DNA of 52,862 nt from Anaerobium acetethylicum (GTDB lineage Bacteria > Bacillota > Clostridia > Lachnospirales > Lachnospiraceae): positions 1-52,862 of the forward strand of contig NZ_FMKA01000026.1 in the NCBI RefSeq assembly GCF_900096945.1. The letters are read 5' to 3'. The notes under the pieces are model-generated. The model saw only the letters and a program-made list of their open reading frames with translations, had not been told where the DNA came from and searched no databases. A program made the position numbers and the translations under genes. Below are positions 17,038 to 25,477 of this stretch, one piece after another. The number at the start of each line of letters is the position of its first letter. Position 1 is the first letter of the stretch.

Positions 17038-18150
17038 CTAAGGCATGTACTGCTGAACGATGCTGATGATATAATCTCCATTTATTTCCAACTTATATAA
17101 ATGGGGATTGCTTTCAAGATGCGCATACAGTCCTGCAAAATCTGTCGGAACCAGATGGGTGCTCCCTCCGTCGAGAATATAAATAGAGGCATTGTCGGCT
17201 ACCAGCATGGATCTTATTTTTGCTGATTCGTTCCGGATCGCGTATCCGTCTTCCGTTTCGTAGATTTCGCCTAATTTGTCATAACTCAGTATCTTTAAAG
17301 CCCTGTCGATGCCGGTGACGGAAACCAGGATCGGATCTGAAATCTTTTCTGAAGCATAGACCGGTATCGTAAGCGCCTGGCCTTTGTAGATCAGTCCCGG
17401 GTCATCGATGCTGTTGACAAAGGCAATCTCCTGAAAATCGATCCCATACTGAGCTGCGATTTTGCTCAGCGTGTCGCCGGACTTCACGGTATATTTCACT
17501 GTGGAGGGAAGGGGATTGCCGGCCCCCAGGGGAATTGCCAACACCTGTCCGGAGTAGATCAGGTCAGGATTCTCGATATTGTTCGCAGAAACGACCTGCA
17601 GCAGGGTTGCGCCGTAGAAAGCCGCAATTTTGCCCAACGAATCGCCTGGTTTCACTGTATAAGAAGCTGGCTTTTGCGGTGTTGAATTGAGTTCGGCCAG
17701 CGTTTCCGAAGCCGACATCAATAGCGCATAGTTTGTCACAAAGATTTTTTGTGAAGGGGTCAATGCATTATAATCTGCCATAAGAGAGGCTACCGTTTCG
17801 GATTTGTCCAAAGTGATTTCGCCTAAAGCGGCAATCCTTGTATCCAGAGCGGCAGCCGTTTTTTTATCCAGTGTCAGCTGTTTCTCTGTCTCGGTCTGCT
17901 CTTCGGTTATTTCTTCGGTCTGCTCTTCGGTTATTTCTTCGGTCTGCTCTTCGGTTATTTCTTCGGTCTGTTCTTCGGTTATTTCTTCGGTCTGTTCTTC
18001 AGTCATTTTTTCGGTCTGTTCTTTAGTCTGTTCCTCGGTCTCCTCTTCGGTTTGTGTCTTTTCCGGTGTCGTTACGTAGCTGCATCCTGCAAAAATTGTT
18101 GTGCATAAAAGGATTGCAATGAGTTTACTAAGTACGTCTGCTCTTTTCAT
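17038..18150 (-). CDS. LysM-domain lipoprotein with Glu/Thr-rich repeat
   Basis: A 370-residue exported lipoprotein. The signal peptide ends in the lipobox FAGC, with Cys23 as the lipid anchor. Residues 44-88 are an acidic linker of EEQTEEIT octads. A helical segment (about 95-155) follows, then two LysM domains at about 164-207 (YTVKPGDSLGKIAAFYG) and 220-263 (YTVKSGDTLSKIAAQYG), which bind peptidoglycan or chitin-type glycans. The last 105 residues are of unknown function. The layout suggests a membrane-anchored protein that reaches the wall through a flexible stalk. No enzymatic domain is visible. Confidence 0.82.
   Translation of the reverse strand: MKRADVLSKLIAILLCTTIFAGCSYVTTPEKTQTEEETEEQTKEQTEKMTEEQTEEITEEQTEEITEEQTEEITEEQTEEITEEQTETEKQLTLDKKTAAALDTRIAALGEITLDKSETVASLMADYNALTPSQKIFVTNYALLMSASETLAELNSTPQKPASYTVKPGDSLGKIAAFYGATLLQVVSANNIENPDLIYSGQVLAIPLGAGNPLPSTVKYTVKSGDTLSKIAAQYGIDFQEIAFVNSIDDPGLIYKGQALTIPVYASEKISDPILVSVTGIDRALKILSYDKLGEIYETEDGYAIRNESAKIRSMLVADNASIYILDGGSTHLVPTDFAGLYAHLESNPHLYKLEINGDYIISIVQQYMP
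17891..18010. repeat. 24-bp coding tandem repeat
   Basis: The unit TCTTCGGTCTGCTCTTCGGT and four further bases is repeated about five times. It encodes the EEQTEEIT octads of the lipoprotein stalk. In-frame copies of this kind easily change number. Confidence 0.85.
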
Positions 18151-18231
18151 GGGACACCACCTCTCATTGAAAACAAGGGATTGTTTATATAGTTATTGTA
18201 CTGCTGCGGAGATGAAATTACAATCGAAGTA

Positions 18232-18295
18232 AATTGGTACCTGACACCATAAACATAAGTAAACGGTACCTGACACCATAAACACAAAACGGGAA
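18232..18295 (+). repeat. GGTACC-family repeats, pair
   Basis: Two copies of GGTACCTGACACCATAAAC, at 18235 and 18270, separated by ATAAGTAAAC. They lie in the long spacer between the divergent lipoprotein and diguanylate cyclase genes. Confidence 0.8.
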
Positions 18296-18380
18296 ACTCG
18301 GATTGCAATCGAGCATTTTTCGTAAAGTTTTGTCTGGTTATGACATAAAACCTGCTATTTATTACAATATGAGAAATAAA

Positions 18381-18409
18381 TTGAAAGTTAGTGATAATAT
18401 AGGAATAAT
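18381..18409 (+). promoter_or_regulatory. Candidate promoter for the diguanylate cyclase
   Basis: TTGAAA and AATAAT are separated by 17 bases. The gene starts 234 bases downstream, so the leader would be long and include the palindrome at 18486-18550. Confidence 0.35.
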
Positions 18410-18485
18410 ACTGATAAGAGGAGTGTTCAGCGTAGCTATGTATGAAGAACCGGCTGAAACACAATGATAAAGCAAATAATATGAT

Positions 18486-18550
18486 GCGGGGGTCCCAAAA
18501 TCATGTCGTTTCATGCAAGCATGAAAAACATGACCTTTTGCCCCGGGTAT
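18486..18550. repeat. 65-bp imperfect palindrome
   Basis: The centre TTTCATGCAAGCATGAAA is a perfect inverted repeat, flanked by CATG pairs and then by GGGG and CCCC blocks. It looks like a REP-type or MITE-type palindrome in the leader of the diguanylate cyclase gene. Confidence 0.55.
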
Positions 18551-18642
18551 CTAATATTAAGATTGTTATAAATTTAATTAATTGTTATAATAATTACAAA
18601 TCAACATGAAATGAGAAAAAGCATTCATAGGAGTGGGCGCAT

Positions 18643-19797
18643 ATGGGGTTACTGGGGAACACGGTCATTAATTTGTATTCTATAGCACTTTTAGCAATTA
18701 TCTGTTTTCATTTACAAAGGCAAAATGAAAAAGGATTTTTGCAGTATAAGATCTATGCGATGATGGTAAAGACAACGATGCTGTTATTGCTGCTGGACAT
18801 AGCAGGAAGGTTTGATGGGAGACCGGATACGCTATACCCGCTGCTGAACCAGGCGGGAAATTTCCTGCTTTTCTGCATGAATCTCGTGATGCCGTCATGG
18901 TGGCTGTTATATGTTTATAATCAGATCTGCAGGGATGAAAAGAAGACGATGCGGCTTTTTTATCAGTTAGCCGCGTTGAATTGCGTGAACGCTGCTGCAG
19001 TAATCGTTTCCTTGGCTCACGGGTGGCTTTATTCCATAGATCTGAAAAATATCTATCACAGAGGACCTTTTTTTTTCATTCCAATCGCAGTCACTTTCGT
19101 CATGATGGCAGGAACCTACGTCCTGATTGTAAAAAACAGGGATAAAATCGTAGAAGAATATTATTATGCCCTTTCCTGCTATGCAATTCCGCCATGTATT
19201 GGGATTGCCCTGCAGATTTGTATCGGTGGTGTATCTTTCTCTCTAAACAGCAGCGTCATATCCCTTCTGATCATCTTCTTCCGCATTCAGAGCCATATCA
19301 TACACACGGATTATCTTACGGGGTTGAACAACCGTAAACAGCTGGACATGTATTTGGAGAAGAAGATTAGCACGAGTACCTCGCATCAGACGTTTGCGGC
19401 CATTATGCTGGATATGAATCATTTTAAAACGATTAATGATAAATTCGGACATGACGAGGGGGACAATGCCCTTAAAGTCACTTCGAAACTGCTCAGAAGC
19501 TGTCTGCGTATGGAGGATTTCATTGCCAGGTTTGGCGGAGACGAATTCTGCATTGTCCTTGACATATCCCGGGAAGAGGAACTGAGAGCGATTGTGGACA
19601 GAATCAATCAATGCTTTGAAAATTACAATAAATCAGGGAAACATCCTTATGAACTGAGCATGAGCATAGGCTATGACATCTATGATCACCAGTCTGGAAT
19701 GAAAAGCGGGGAATTCCAAAAACAGCTGGATGTATTGATGTATGAAGACAAGCAGAGCTACAGAGCCCGGCTGATGCCAGAGTGTCTGATGTCATGA
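18643..19797 (+). CDS. Membrane-bound diguanylate cyclase (GGDEF)
   Basis: A 384-residue protein that makes c-di-GMP from two GTP. The N-terminal 215 residues hold about six or seven membrane segments of a 7TM-like sensor. The GGDEF domain starts at DYLTGLNNRKQL (223) and has GGDEF at 298-302. An RMED inhibitory site is placed five residues before it (289-292), so product inhibition is expected. An AGGAGTG site precedes the ATG, and a strong terminator follows. The window also holds a c-di-GMP riboswitch (25938-26000), so both synthesis and sensing of this messenger are represented. The signal sensed by the membrane part is unknown. Confidence 0.92.
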   Translation: MGLLGNTVINLYSIALLAIICFHLQRQNEKGFLQYKIYAMMVKTTMLLLLLDIAGRFDGRPDTLYPLLNQAGNFLLFCMNLVMPSWWLLYVYNQICRDEKKTMRLFYQLAALNCVNAAAVIVSLAHGWLYSIDLKNIYHRGPFFFIPIAVTFVMMAGTYVLIVKNRDKIVEEYYYALSCYAIPPCIGIALQICIGGVSFSLNSSVISLLIIFFRIQSHIIHTDYLTGLNNRKQLDMYLEKKISTSTSHQTFAAIMLDMNHFKTINDKFGHDEGDNALKVTSKLLRSCLRMEDFIARFGGDEFCIVLDISREEELRAIVDRINQCFENYNKSGKHPYELSMSIGYDIYDHQSGMKSGEFQKQLDVLMYEDKQSYRARLMPECLMS

Positions 19798-19806
19798 ATG
19801 GATTAT

Positions 19807-19837
19807 AAAAAAGTCTGCCGGGGGGCAGACTTTTTTT
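19807..19837 (+). terminator. Terminator of the diguanylate cyclase gene
   Basis: AAGTCTGCC pairs with GGCAGACTT and runs into seven T. The following 260 bases up to the next gene hold a TATAAT at about 19988, with no good -35 box, and nothing else I can identify. Confidence 0.85.
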
Positions 19838-20100
19838 AGTTCAATAGAACTGGACAATGTGTCAGTGCACTAGGAAGCTAAATCAATTTAACACGCCAGT
19901 TCGGCATGCCATTAGCAAATTTTATGAAACTTTGCTATTTTACTAATTATCATCATATTTTATAGAGAAAAAGCCCCCTGCTTTTTTTATAATGAGAGTA
20001 AGCAAAAAAGCGGCTGACTGCTCAGTGACCAGGCATTACACGGGCTGGGGAAAAACGGGAACTGAACGGCCGCAATAAAAAAGTAAGAGGAGGCAGCAGC

Positions 20101-21027
20101 ATGTTCGAACCAGTATTAGTGATTATGGCAGCAGGCATGGGAAGCAGATATGGGGGATTGAAGCAGATTGATCCAGTTGATGAAGAGGGGCATCTGATTA
20201 TCGATTTTTCGATATATGACGCAATAAAGGCAGGATTCAAAAAAATCGTTTTTGTAATCAAACATGAAATCGAAGAGGATTTCAAAGAGGTAATCGGAGA
20301 CAGGATTTCAAAAGAAATCGAAGTGGACTATGTGTATCAGGAACTGGACAGTATTTCGGAGGGCTATTCTGTCCCTGAGGGACGTGTCAAACCATGGGGC
20401 ACGGGCCATGCGATTTTGAGCTGCGCGCCGAAGGTGGATGGCCCATTCGCGGTCATCAATGCGGATGACTATTACGGAGCCGGCGCATTCAAGGCAATCT
20501 ACGACTTCTTAAGCAATACTCGGGATAACGACAAATACCGCTATGGAATGGTCGGCTATATCCTTGACAATACCCTGACGGAAAACGGCCATGTGGCAAG
20601 AGGCGTCTGCGAAATCGATGGCGAAGGATACCTGAGCGGAATCCAGGAACGCACAAGAATAGAAAAGACAGAGAACGGCGCCCGCTATACGGAAGACGAC
20701 GGGGCAACCTGGACGGAAATCGACAGGAATAGCACAGTGTCCATGAATATGTGGGGATTCGGCAACAGCATATTCCAGGAACTGGAAAAGGGATTCAGGG
20801 AATTCCTTGAAAAAGACGCAGTGACAAATCCATTGAAATCGGAATATTTCCTTCCGACCGTCGTTGGCAACCTGCTTCAGGAAAACAAGGCGACCGTTAA
20901 GGTCCTCTCTTCGGCTGACAAATGGTACGGGGTTACCTACAAAGAGGACAAAGAGACCGTGGTAAAAGCGATCGCAGAACTGAAGAACAAAGGCATCTAT
21001 ACGAAGTATTTATGGAAACAGGCATAA
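20101..21027 (+). CDS. Sugar-phosphate nucleotidyltransferase family protein
   Basis: A 308-residue protein with the nucleotidyltransferase signature MAAGMGSRYGGLKQ at residues 9-22 and VINADDYYG near 120 as the metal-binding aspartate motif. Such enzymes activate sugar 1-phosphates with an NTP. It forms an operon with an NahK-like anomeric sugar kinase 34 bases downstream. A plausible pathway is therefore salvage of a free sugar, such as GlcNAc, GalNAc or another hexose, to sugar-1-P and then to a nucleotide sugar. The substrate cannot be read from the sequence. A good AGAGGAGG site precedes the ATG. Confidence 0.8.
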   Translation: MFEPVLVIMAAGMGSRYGGLKQIDPVDEEGHLIIDFSIYDAIKAGFKKIVFVIKHEIEEDFKEVIGDRISKEIEVDYVYQELDSISEGYSVPEGRVKPWGTGHAILSCAPKVDGPFAVINADDYYGAGAFKAIYDFLSNTRDNDKYRYGMVGYILDNTLTENGHVARGVCEIDGEGYLSGIQERTRIEKTENGARYTEDDGATWTEIDRNSTVSMNMWGFGNSIFQELEKGFREFLEKDAVTNPLKSEYFLPTVVGNLLQENKATVKVLSSADKWYGVTYKEDKETVVKAIAELKNKGIYTKYLWKQA

Positions 21028-21060
21028 GCGAAGATCAAAGACAAGGAGACAGGTAAAGCA

Positions 21061-22176
21061 ATGACAAGAGAAGAATATTGTTCCAGAATCGAAGAAGCAA
21101 TCGGGCAGATTGCATTTGAAGGAAAATTCATTGGATACAAGCCGTATGGGAACGGCCATATCAACGATACTTTTGTAGTGAATTTCCAGCAGGAGGACGG
21201 CTCTGACCGCAGATACATCCTGCAGAGAATGAATCATGACACATTCAAAAATCCTGCCGGACTTATGGAGAACATTTCAGGGGTGACGGAGTTTCTGAAG
21301 AAAAAAATAGAGGAAAACAACGGCGATTCCAGCCGTGAAACGCTCAATATCGTCAGGACAAAGGATGGAAAGGATTATTTCAAAGACAGCATAGGCTCCT
21401 ACTGGAGAAGCTATGTATTCATCGAGGATGCAGTCTGCTTCGACAAGGTAGAATCACCGGAGGATTTCTATAACAGCGCAACGGCATTCGGCAACTTCCA
21501 GTATCTGCTGTCCGATTACCCGGCAGAGACTCTTCATGAAACGATTCCTGATTTCCACAACACGCCTGCAAGATTTGAGAATTTCAAAAAAGCAGTAGAA
21601 GCAGACATAAAAGGACGCAGGGCAGAAGTAGAAGCAGAAATTGCCTTTGTAATGGAGCGGGATGCATTTATGTACACGCTGATGGATGCCTATAAAGAAG
21701 GAAGCCTGCCTTTAAGGGTAACCCATAATGACACGAAGCTGAACAATGTCATGATTGACAATCAATCAGGAAAGGGCATCTGCGTCATCGATCTTGATAC
21801 GGTAATGCCTGGATTTTCCGTAAACGACTTCGGCGATTCCATACGTTTCGGGGCAAGCACCGGAGACGAGGATGAACCGGACCTTTCCAAGGTAAACTTC
21901 AGCCTGGAACTCTTCGACATCTATACGAAGGGATTCTTAGAAGGCTGCAAGGGAAGGCTGACTGAGAAGGAAATATACCTGTTTCCGACAGGAGCAAAAA
22001 TGATGACCCTGGAATGCGGAATGAGATTCCTGACGGACTACCTGCAGGGAGATACTTATTTCAGAATCCACAGGGAAACACACAATCTTGACAGATGCAG
22101 GACCCAGTTCAAGCTGGTTTCCGATATGGAAAAGAACTGGGATGCAATGAAAACTGTCGTTGACAAATACCGCTAA
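21061..22176 (+). CDS. NahK-like sugar 1-kinase (APH-fold phosphotransferase)
   Basis: A 371-residue kinase of the aminoglycoside phosphotransferase fold. The catalytic loop reads THNDTKLNNVM and the metal loop IDLDTVMPG, with DFGDSIRFGAS after it. These strings closely match N-acetylhexosamine 1-kinase of bifidobacteria, which phosphorylates GlcNAc or GalNAc at the anomeric carbon. Length is also typical (about 360). It is coupled to the nucleotidyltransferase before it and ends at a strong terminator. Aminoglycoside resistance is unlikely despite the fold. The substrate remains inferred. Confidence 0.8.
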   Translation: MTREEYCSRIEEAIGQIAFEGKFIGYKPYGNGHINDTFVVNFQQEDGSDRRYILQRMNHDTFKNPAGLMENISGVTEFLKKKIEENNGDSSRETLNIVRTKDGKDYFKDSIGSYWRSYVFIEDAVCFDKVESPEDFYNSATAFGNFQYLLSDYPAETLHETIPDFHNTPARFENFKKAVEADIKGRRAEVEAEIAFVMERDAFMYTLMDAYKEGSLPLRVTHNDTKLNNVMIDNQSGKGICVIDLDTVMPGFSVNDFGDSIRFGASTGDEDEPDLSKVNFSLELFDIYTKGFLEGCKGRLTEKEIYLFPTGAKMMTLECGMRFLTDYLQGDTYFRIHRETHNLDRCRTQFKLVSDMEKNWDAMKTVVDKYR

Positions 22177-22180
22177 GATT

Positions 22181-22218
22181 AAAAAACCACTGTTTTTTGA
22201 AAAACAGTGGTTTTTTTG
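22181..22218 (+). terminator. Terminator after the kinase operon
   Basis: AAAAAACCACTGTTTTT pairs with AAAAACAGTGGTTTTTTT. Confidence 0.88.
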
Positions 22219-22223
22219 TTATA

Positions 22224-22292
22224 ATGGTACCATAATGGTACCTGACACCATAAATAAATTATAAATAAATTATAAACAAATTATAAACAAAT
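22224..22292 (+). repeat. GGTACC-family repeat with TATAAAC tail array
   Basis: GGTACC at 22226 and GGTACCTGACACCATAAA at 22238 are followed by four tandem AAATTATAAA(C/T) units. The GNAT gene's ribosome binding site lies just downstream. Confidence 0.75.
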
Positions 22293-22330
22293 TGATGGAA
22301 CCAGGACAGATCCGACGGAGGAATAGAAAA

Positions 22331-22771
22331 ATGATACGCGATATGTTAATAGATGATTATCCACAGATCATAAAATTGTGGAGGAGCATTTCCGGATTCC
22401 GGATCCGCTCTATAGATGACTCCGAAGAAGGGATCAGGCGTTTCCTGGCCCGGAATCCGGGAATCAGCAAGGTTGTTTTTGTGGAAGGAAAGATTGCCGG
22501 GAGCGTTCTGTGTGGACATGACGGCAGAACAGGCACTTTGTATCATGTATGCATAGCGGATGATTTCCGGCGCAGGGGATTGGGAGAAGCCATGATTGAG
22601 GCGGTTCTGGAGTCCCTGAAGAAGGAGCATATCCATACGGTAAATCTGATTGCATTTACCGAGAATACAGGTGGAAACATATTCTGGCAGACCATCGGGT
22701 GGAAAAAAAGAGACGATGTCAATTATTATGAAAAAGTCATCGACAGCATGAATACCATTGAAATATGCTGA
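22331..22771 (+). CDS. GNAT-family N-acetyltransferase
   Basis: A 146-residue acetyltransferase. The acetyl-CoA binding motif A is seen in LYHVCIADDFRRRGLGEAMI, with the R/Q-x-x-G-x-G/A pattern as RRRGLG, and the C-terminal strand in NIFWQTIGWKKR. The acceptor is unknown; a protein or small amine is typical. I start at 22331 because GGAGG lies ten bases ahead, whereas upstream in-frame codons have no such site. A series of small CCTGAAACAGG repeats separates it from the next gene. Confidence 0.82.
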   Translation: MIRDMLIDDYPQIIKLWRSISGFRIRSIDDSEEGIRRFLARNPGISKVVFVEGKIAGSVLCGHDGRTGTLYHVCIADDFRRRGLGEAMIEAVLESLKKEHIHTVNLIAFTENTGGNIFWQTIGWKKRDDVNYYEKVIDSMNTIEIC

Positions 22772-22781
22772 TGAAGGATAA

Positions 22782-22842
22782 ACCTGAAACAGGAAAAACC
22801 TGAAACAGGAAAAACCGGAAAACCGGAAAAAGCTGAAACAGC
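22782..22842. repeat. Short tandem micro-hairpins
   Basis: ACCTGAAACAGGAAAA occurs twice in tandem, followed by degenerate ACCGGAAA and GCTGAAACAGC units. Each unit is a tiny hairpin (CCTGAAACAGG). It lies between the GNAT and DUF1284 genes. Confidence 0.6.
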
Positions 22843-22866
22843 GGGCAGATCAAAGGAGAGCAAGGA

Positions 22867-23256
22867 ATGATTAATTTAAGGCCGCACCATGGGATGTGCA
22901 TCGGGCAGTTTGTCGGGAGTGGATATAGCGATGAATTTACTGCGAACATGCAGCGCATTATAGAGAGGCTGGAGGCCTGCGACACGCAGAACATTAAGCT
23001 TGTATGCCATGTGGACGACATATGCGGCAGCTGTCCCCACAACCACGAAGGCATCTGCCGCTCCGGACAGAAGGTCATGAATTATGATGCGGCCTGCCTG
23101 ACCATTTGCGGAATCAGGGAAAATGAAGAGATCAGCTGGCGTGATTTCAAGGACAAGGTCAGGGCGTCCATTTTGGAGACGGGAAAACTGAAGGAAGTAT
23201 GCGGGGGCTGCCAGTGGATTGACACATGCCTTCAGAATATGGGGATTAACTACTGA
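22867..23256 (+). CDS. DUF1284 cysteine-rich protein
   Basis: A 129-residue protein starting INLRPHHGMCIGQFVGSGYS, the mark of DUF1284. Cysteines at CHVDDICGSCPH, GICRSG, ACLTICG and CGGCQWIDTC suggest an iron-sulfur cluster or zinc site. The function of the family is not known to me. The gene lies 62 bases before glmM and probably shares its transcript. A GGAGAG site precedes the start. Confidence 0.8.
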   Translation: MINLRPHHGMCIGQFVGSGYSDEFTANMQRIIERLEACDTQNIKLVCHVDDICGSCPHNHEGICRSGQKVMNYDAACLTICGIRENEEISWRDFKDKVRASILETGKLKEVCGGCQWIDTCLQNMGINY

Positions 23257-23318
23257 AAACAGGCGGCAGGGAAGGGCAGCGCCGAATAGCTGAATAAAAT
23301 AACAAGGAGAATAAAGCA

Positions 23319-24659
23319 ATGGGTAAATATTTTGGAACAGACGGATTCAGGGGAGAAGCAAATGTGGATCTGACTGTGAATCATGCATTTAAGGTAGGAA
23401 GATTTCTGGGGCACTATTACGGGCAGGACCATAAGGCCAGGATCGTGATCGGAAAAGATACAAGGCGCTCCAGCTACATGTTCGAGTATGCGCTCGTTGC
23501 AGGCCTGACAGCCAGCGGTGCCGACGTGTACCTTCTCCATGTGACCTCCACGCCAAGCGTGTCCTATGTCGTGAGAAGCGAAGGCTTTGACTGCGGCATC
23601 ATGATTTCAGCAAGCCATAACCCTTATTACGACAATGGAATAAAAGTAATCAACGGAGCCGGACAGAAGCTGGAAGCGGAAGTGGAAGACCTGATAGAGG
23701 CCTATATCGACAGTGAAGCCGACGGGATTCCTCTTGCGACCATGGAAAACATCGGAAAGACGACCGATTTTGCCATGGGCCGCCACAGGTACATCGGATA
23801 CCTCATTTCCCTTGCCACAAGGTCCTTTAAGAACATCAAGGTCGGGCTCGACTGCGCAAACGGTTCTTCTTCCCAGATTGCCAAGGCAGTTTTCGATGCC
23901 CTGGGCGCACAGACCTATGTAATCAGCAATGAGCCTGACGGAATCAACATCAATACGAACTGCGGGTCCACTCATATGGAAAACCTGCAGGAATTCGTGC
24001 TGGACAACGGCCTTGATGTGGGATTCGCATACGACGGGGATGCAGACAGATGTCTTGCAGTCGACGAAAAAGGAAATATCATTGACGGAGATCTGATCCT
24101 CTACCTCTGCGGCGTATATATGAGCGAGAGAGGGGAGCTGAACAACAGCACCATCGTCACCACCATCATGTCCAACCTGGGCCTTTTCAAGGCACTGGAG
24201 AAAAAGGGGATTGCCTGCGAAAAAACGGCTGTCGGCGACAAGTACGTATATGAAAACATGGTAAACAACGGGCATTCCCTGGGAGGGGAACAGACCGGAC
24301 ACACCATATTCGCAAAGCATGCAACCACGGGCGACGGAGTCCTCACCTCCCTGAAGATCATGGAGGCCATGCTGGAAAAGAAGATGCCGCTTTCAAAGCT
24401 GGTGGAGGAGGTTGAGCTCTTCCCGCAGCTGCAGATCAACGTGAAAGTGAAGAACAAGAAAGAGGCAAGGGCAGATGAGGAAGTTGCGGCAAAAATCGGG
24501 CAGGTAGCTGAAATCCTTGGCAGGGACGGCAGGATCATCGTGCGGGAAAGCGGAACGGAGCCGGTCCTGAGAGTCATGGTGGAAGCGGCAACAGAGGAGA
24601 TCTGCAGGAAATATGTATATGAAGTCATAGATGTTCTGAAGATGAAGGGGCACTGCTAA
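23319..24659 (+). CDS. glmM: Phosphoglucosamine mutase GlmM
   Basis: A 446-residue alpha-D-phosphohexomutase of normal GlmM length, interconverting GlcN-6-P and GlcN-1-P for UDP-GlcNAc and peptidoglycan synthesis. The N-terminus GKYFGTDGFRG is typical. The phosphoserine loop ISASHNPYYDNG places the catalytic serine at residue 99, and the magnesium loop DGDADR is at 239-244. The sugar-binding loop GGEQTGH and the phosphate-binding loop RESGTEP are intact. AAGGAG precedes the start. The Nudix gene follows 10 bases later, in the same operon. Confidence 0.92.
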   Translation: MGKYFGTDGFRGEANVDLTVNHAFKVGRFLGHYYGQDHKARIVIGKDTRRSSYMFEYALVAGLTASGADVYLLHVTSTPSVSYVVRSEGFDCGIMISASHNPYYDNGIKVINGAGQKLEAEVEDLIEAYIDSEADGIPLATMENIGKTTDFAMGRHRYIGYLISLATRSFKNIKVGLDCANGSSSQIAKAVFDALGAQTYVISNEPDGININTNCGSTHMENLQEFVLDNGLDVGFAYDGDADRCLAVDEKGNIIDGDLILYLCGVYMSERGELNNSTIVTTIMSNLGLFKALEKKGIACEKTAVGDKYVYENMVNNGHSLGGEQTGHTIFAKHATTGDGVLTSLKIMEAMLEKKMPLSKLVEEVELFPQLQINVKVKNKKEARADEEVAAKIGQVAEILGRDGRIIVRESGTEPVLRVMVEAATEEICRKYVYEVIDVLKMKGHC

Positions 24660-24669
24660 AGGAGATATC

Positions 24670-25284
24670 ATGATTCGGAATAGAGAAGAGTTTTCAGCCC
24701 GGAGGCCGGGCATCATAGGAGAAGAGCAGTTCAGACAGTACGCGGTGCTGATCCCTCTGGTTGAGGATTCGGAGGGGATATCGCTGCTGTTCGAGAAGCG
24801 GTCCAGCGCGCTGAAGCGCCAGCCGGGGGAAATCTGTTTTCCTGGCGGCAAGCTGGAACCGGGCGAATCCATGGAGGAGTGTGCAGTGCGTGAAACCATG
24901 GAGGAGCTTCTCGTCGGGCGGGAACAGATTGAAATCCTTGGGCCGGGAGATATCTTCGTTTCCCCCTTTAATCTGATGCTGCATCCATTCATAGGAATCC
25001 TCAGAGCGTATCCGGATACCTTCAGTACCGATGAGGTGGCCGAAATCATCCGGGTTCCGCTAGCGTTTTTTCGGAACCACAATCCTGAGAAATACGAAAG
25101 CAGACTAGTCAATGAACCGCCTCAGGATTTTCCCTATGAATGGATTCCCGGTGGGGAGAAGTATCCCTGGGCACAGGGGAAATACGATATCCTGTTTTAC
25201 CGGTACGGGGAACATGTCATATGGGGGATGACTGCGCGGATCGCGAAATCGGCGGTGGAGCTGATCGACCGGTACGGGCTTTGA
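24670..25284 (+). CDS. Nudix hydrolase, CoA pyrophosphatase type
   Basis: A 204-residue Nudix protein. The Nudix box reads GKLEPGESMEECAVRETMEE and is preceded by LLFEKRSSALKRQPGEICFPG, which fits the CoA-specific (UPF0035, NudL/PCD1) signature. Such enzymes cut CoA to 3',5'-ADP and 4'-phosphopantetheine. The residue usually glycine after REXXEEX is a leucine here (EELLV), an unusual change at the end of the box. AAAGGAG lies seven bases before the ATG, and the gene is coupled to glmM. The degenerate MITE at 25303 follows its stop. Confidence 0.82.
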   Translation: MIRNREEFSARRPGIIGEEQFRQYAVLIPLVEDSEGISLLFEKRSSALKRQPGEICFPGGKLEPGESMEECAVRETMEELLVGREQIEILGPGDIFVSPFNLMLHPFIGILRAYPDTFSTDEVAEIIRVPLAFFRNHNPEKYESRLVNEPPQDFPYEWIPGGEKYPWAQGKYDILFYRYGEHVIWGMTARIAKSAVELIDRYGL

Positions 25285-25302
25285 TCCTTTTTGTTTCATA
25301 GG

Positions 25303-25441
25303 AGTGGAATGTCAAAAGCCCATTTACAAAATAATATTCGTCAATTTGCACAGCTTTCTAGAATGAGGACGTCATACAAAACATGTTGATTCGCAGCGCG
25401 CTCGTGCGTTGTGAATCGCATCGCAAAAGCGCCCACACGCG
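25303..25441. mobile_element. Partial copy of the tripled palindromic element
   Basis: GAGTGGAATGTCAAAAGCCC, then TCGTCAATTTGCACAG and GAATGAGGACGT, followed by ACAAAACATGTTGATTCGCA, match the left end and first core arm of the element at 12352, including a few flanking bases. The right part is unlike it or rearranged, and the copy ends at the terminator at 25442. Confidence 0.75.
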
Positions 25442-25475
25442 AAGAAAGAGTCTGCCAAGGCAGACTCTTTCTTTT
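25442..25475. terminator. Bidirectional terminator
   Basis: GAAAGAGTCTGCC pairs with GGCAGACTCTTTC, with TTTT after it and AAG-rich sequence before it. It separates convergent genes. Confidence 0.85.
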
Positions 25476-25477
25476 GT

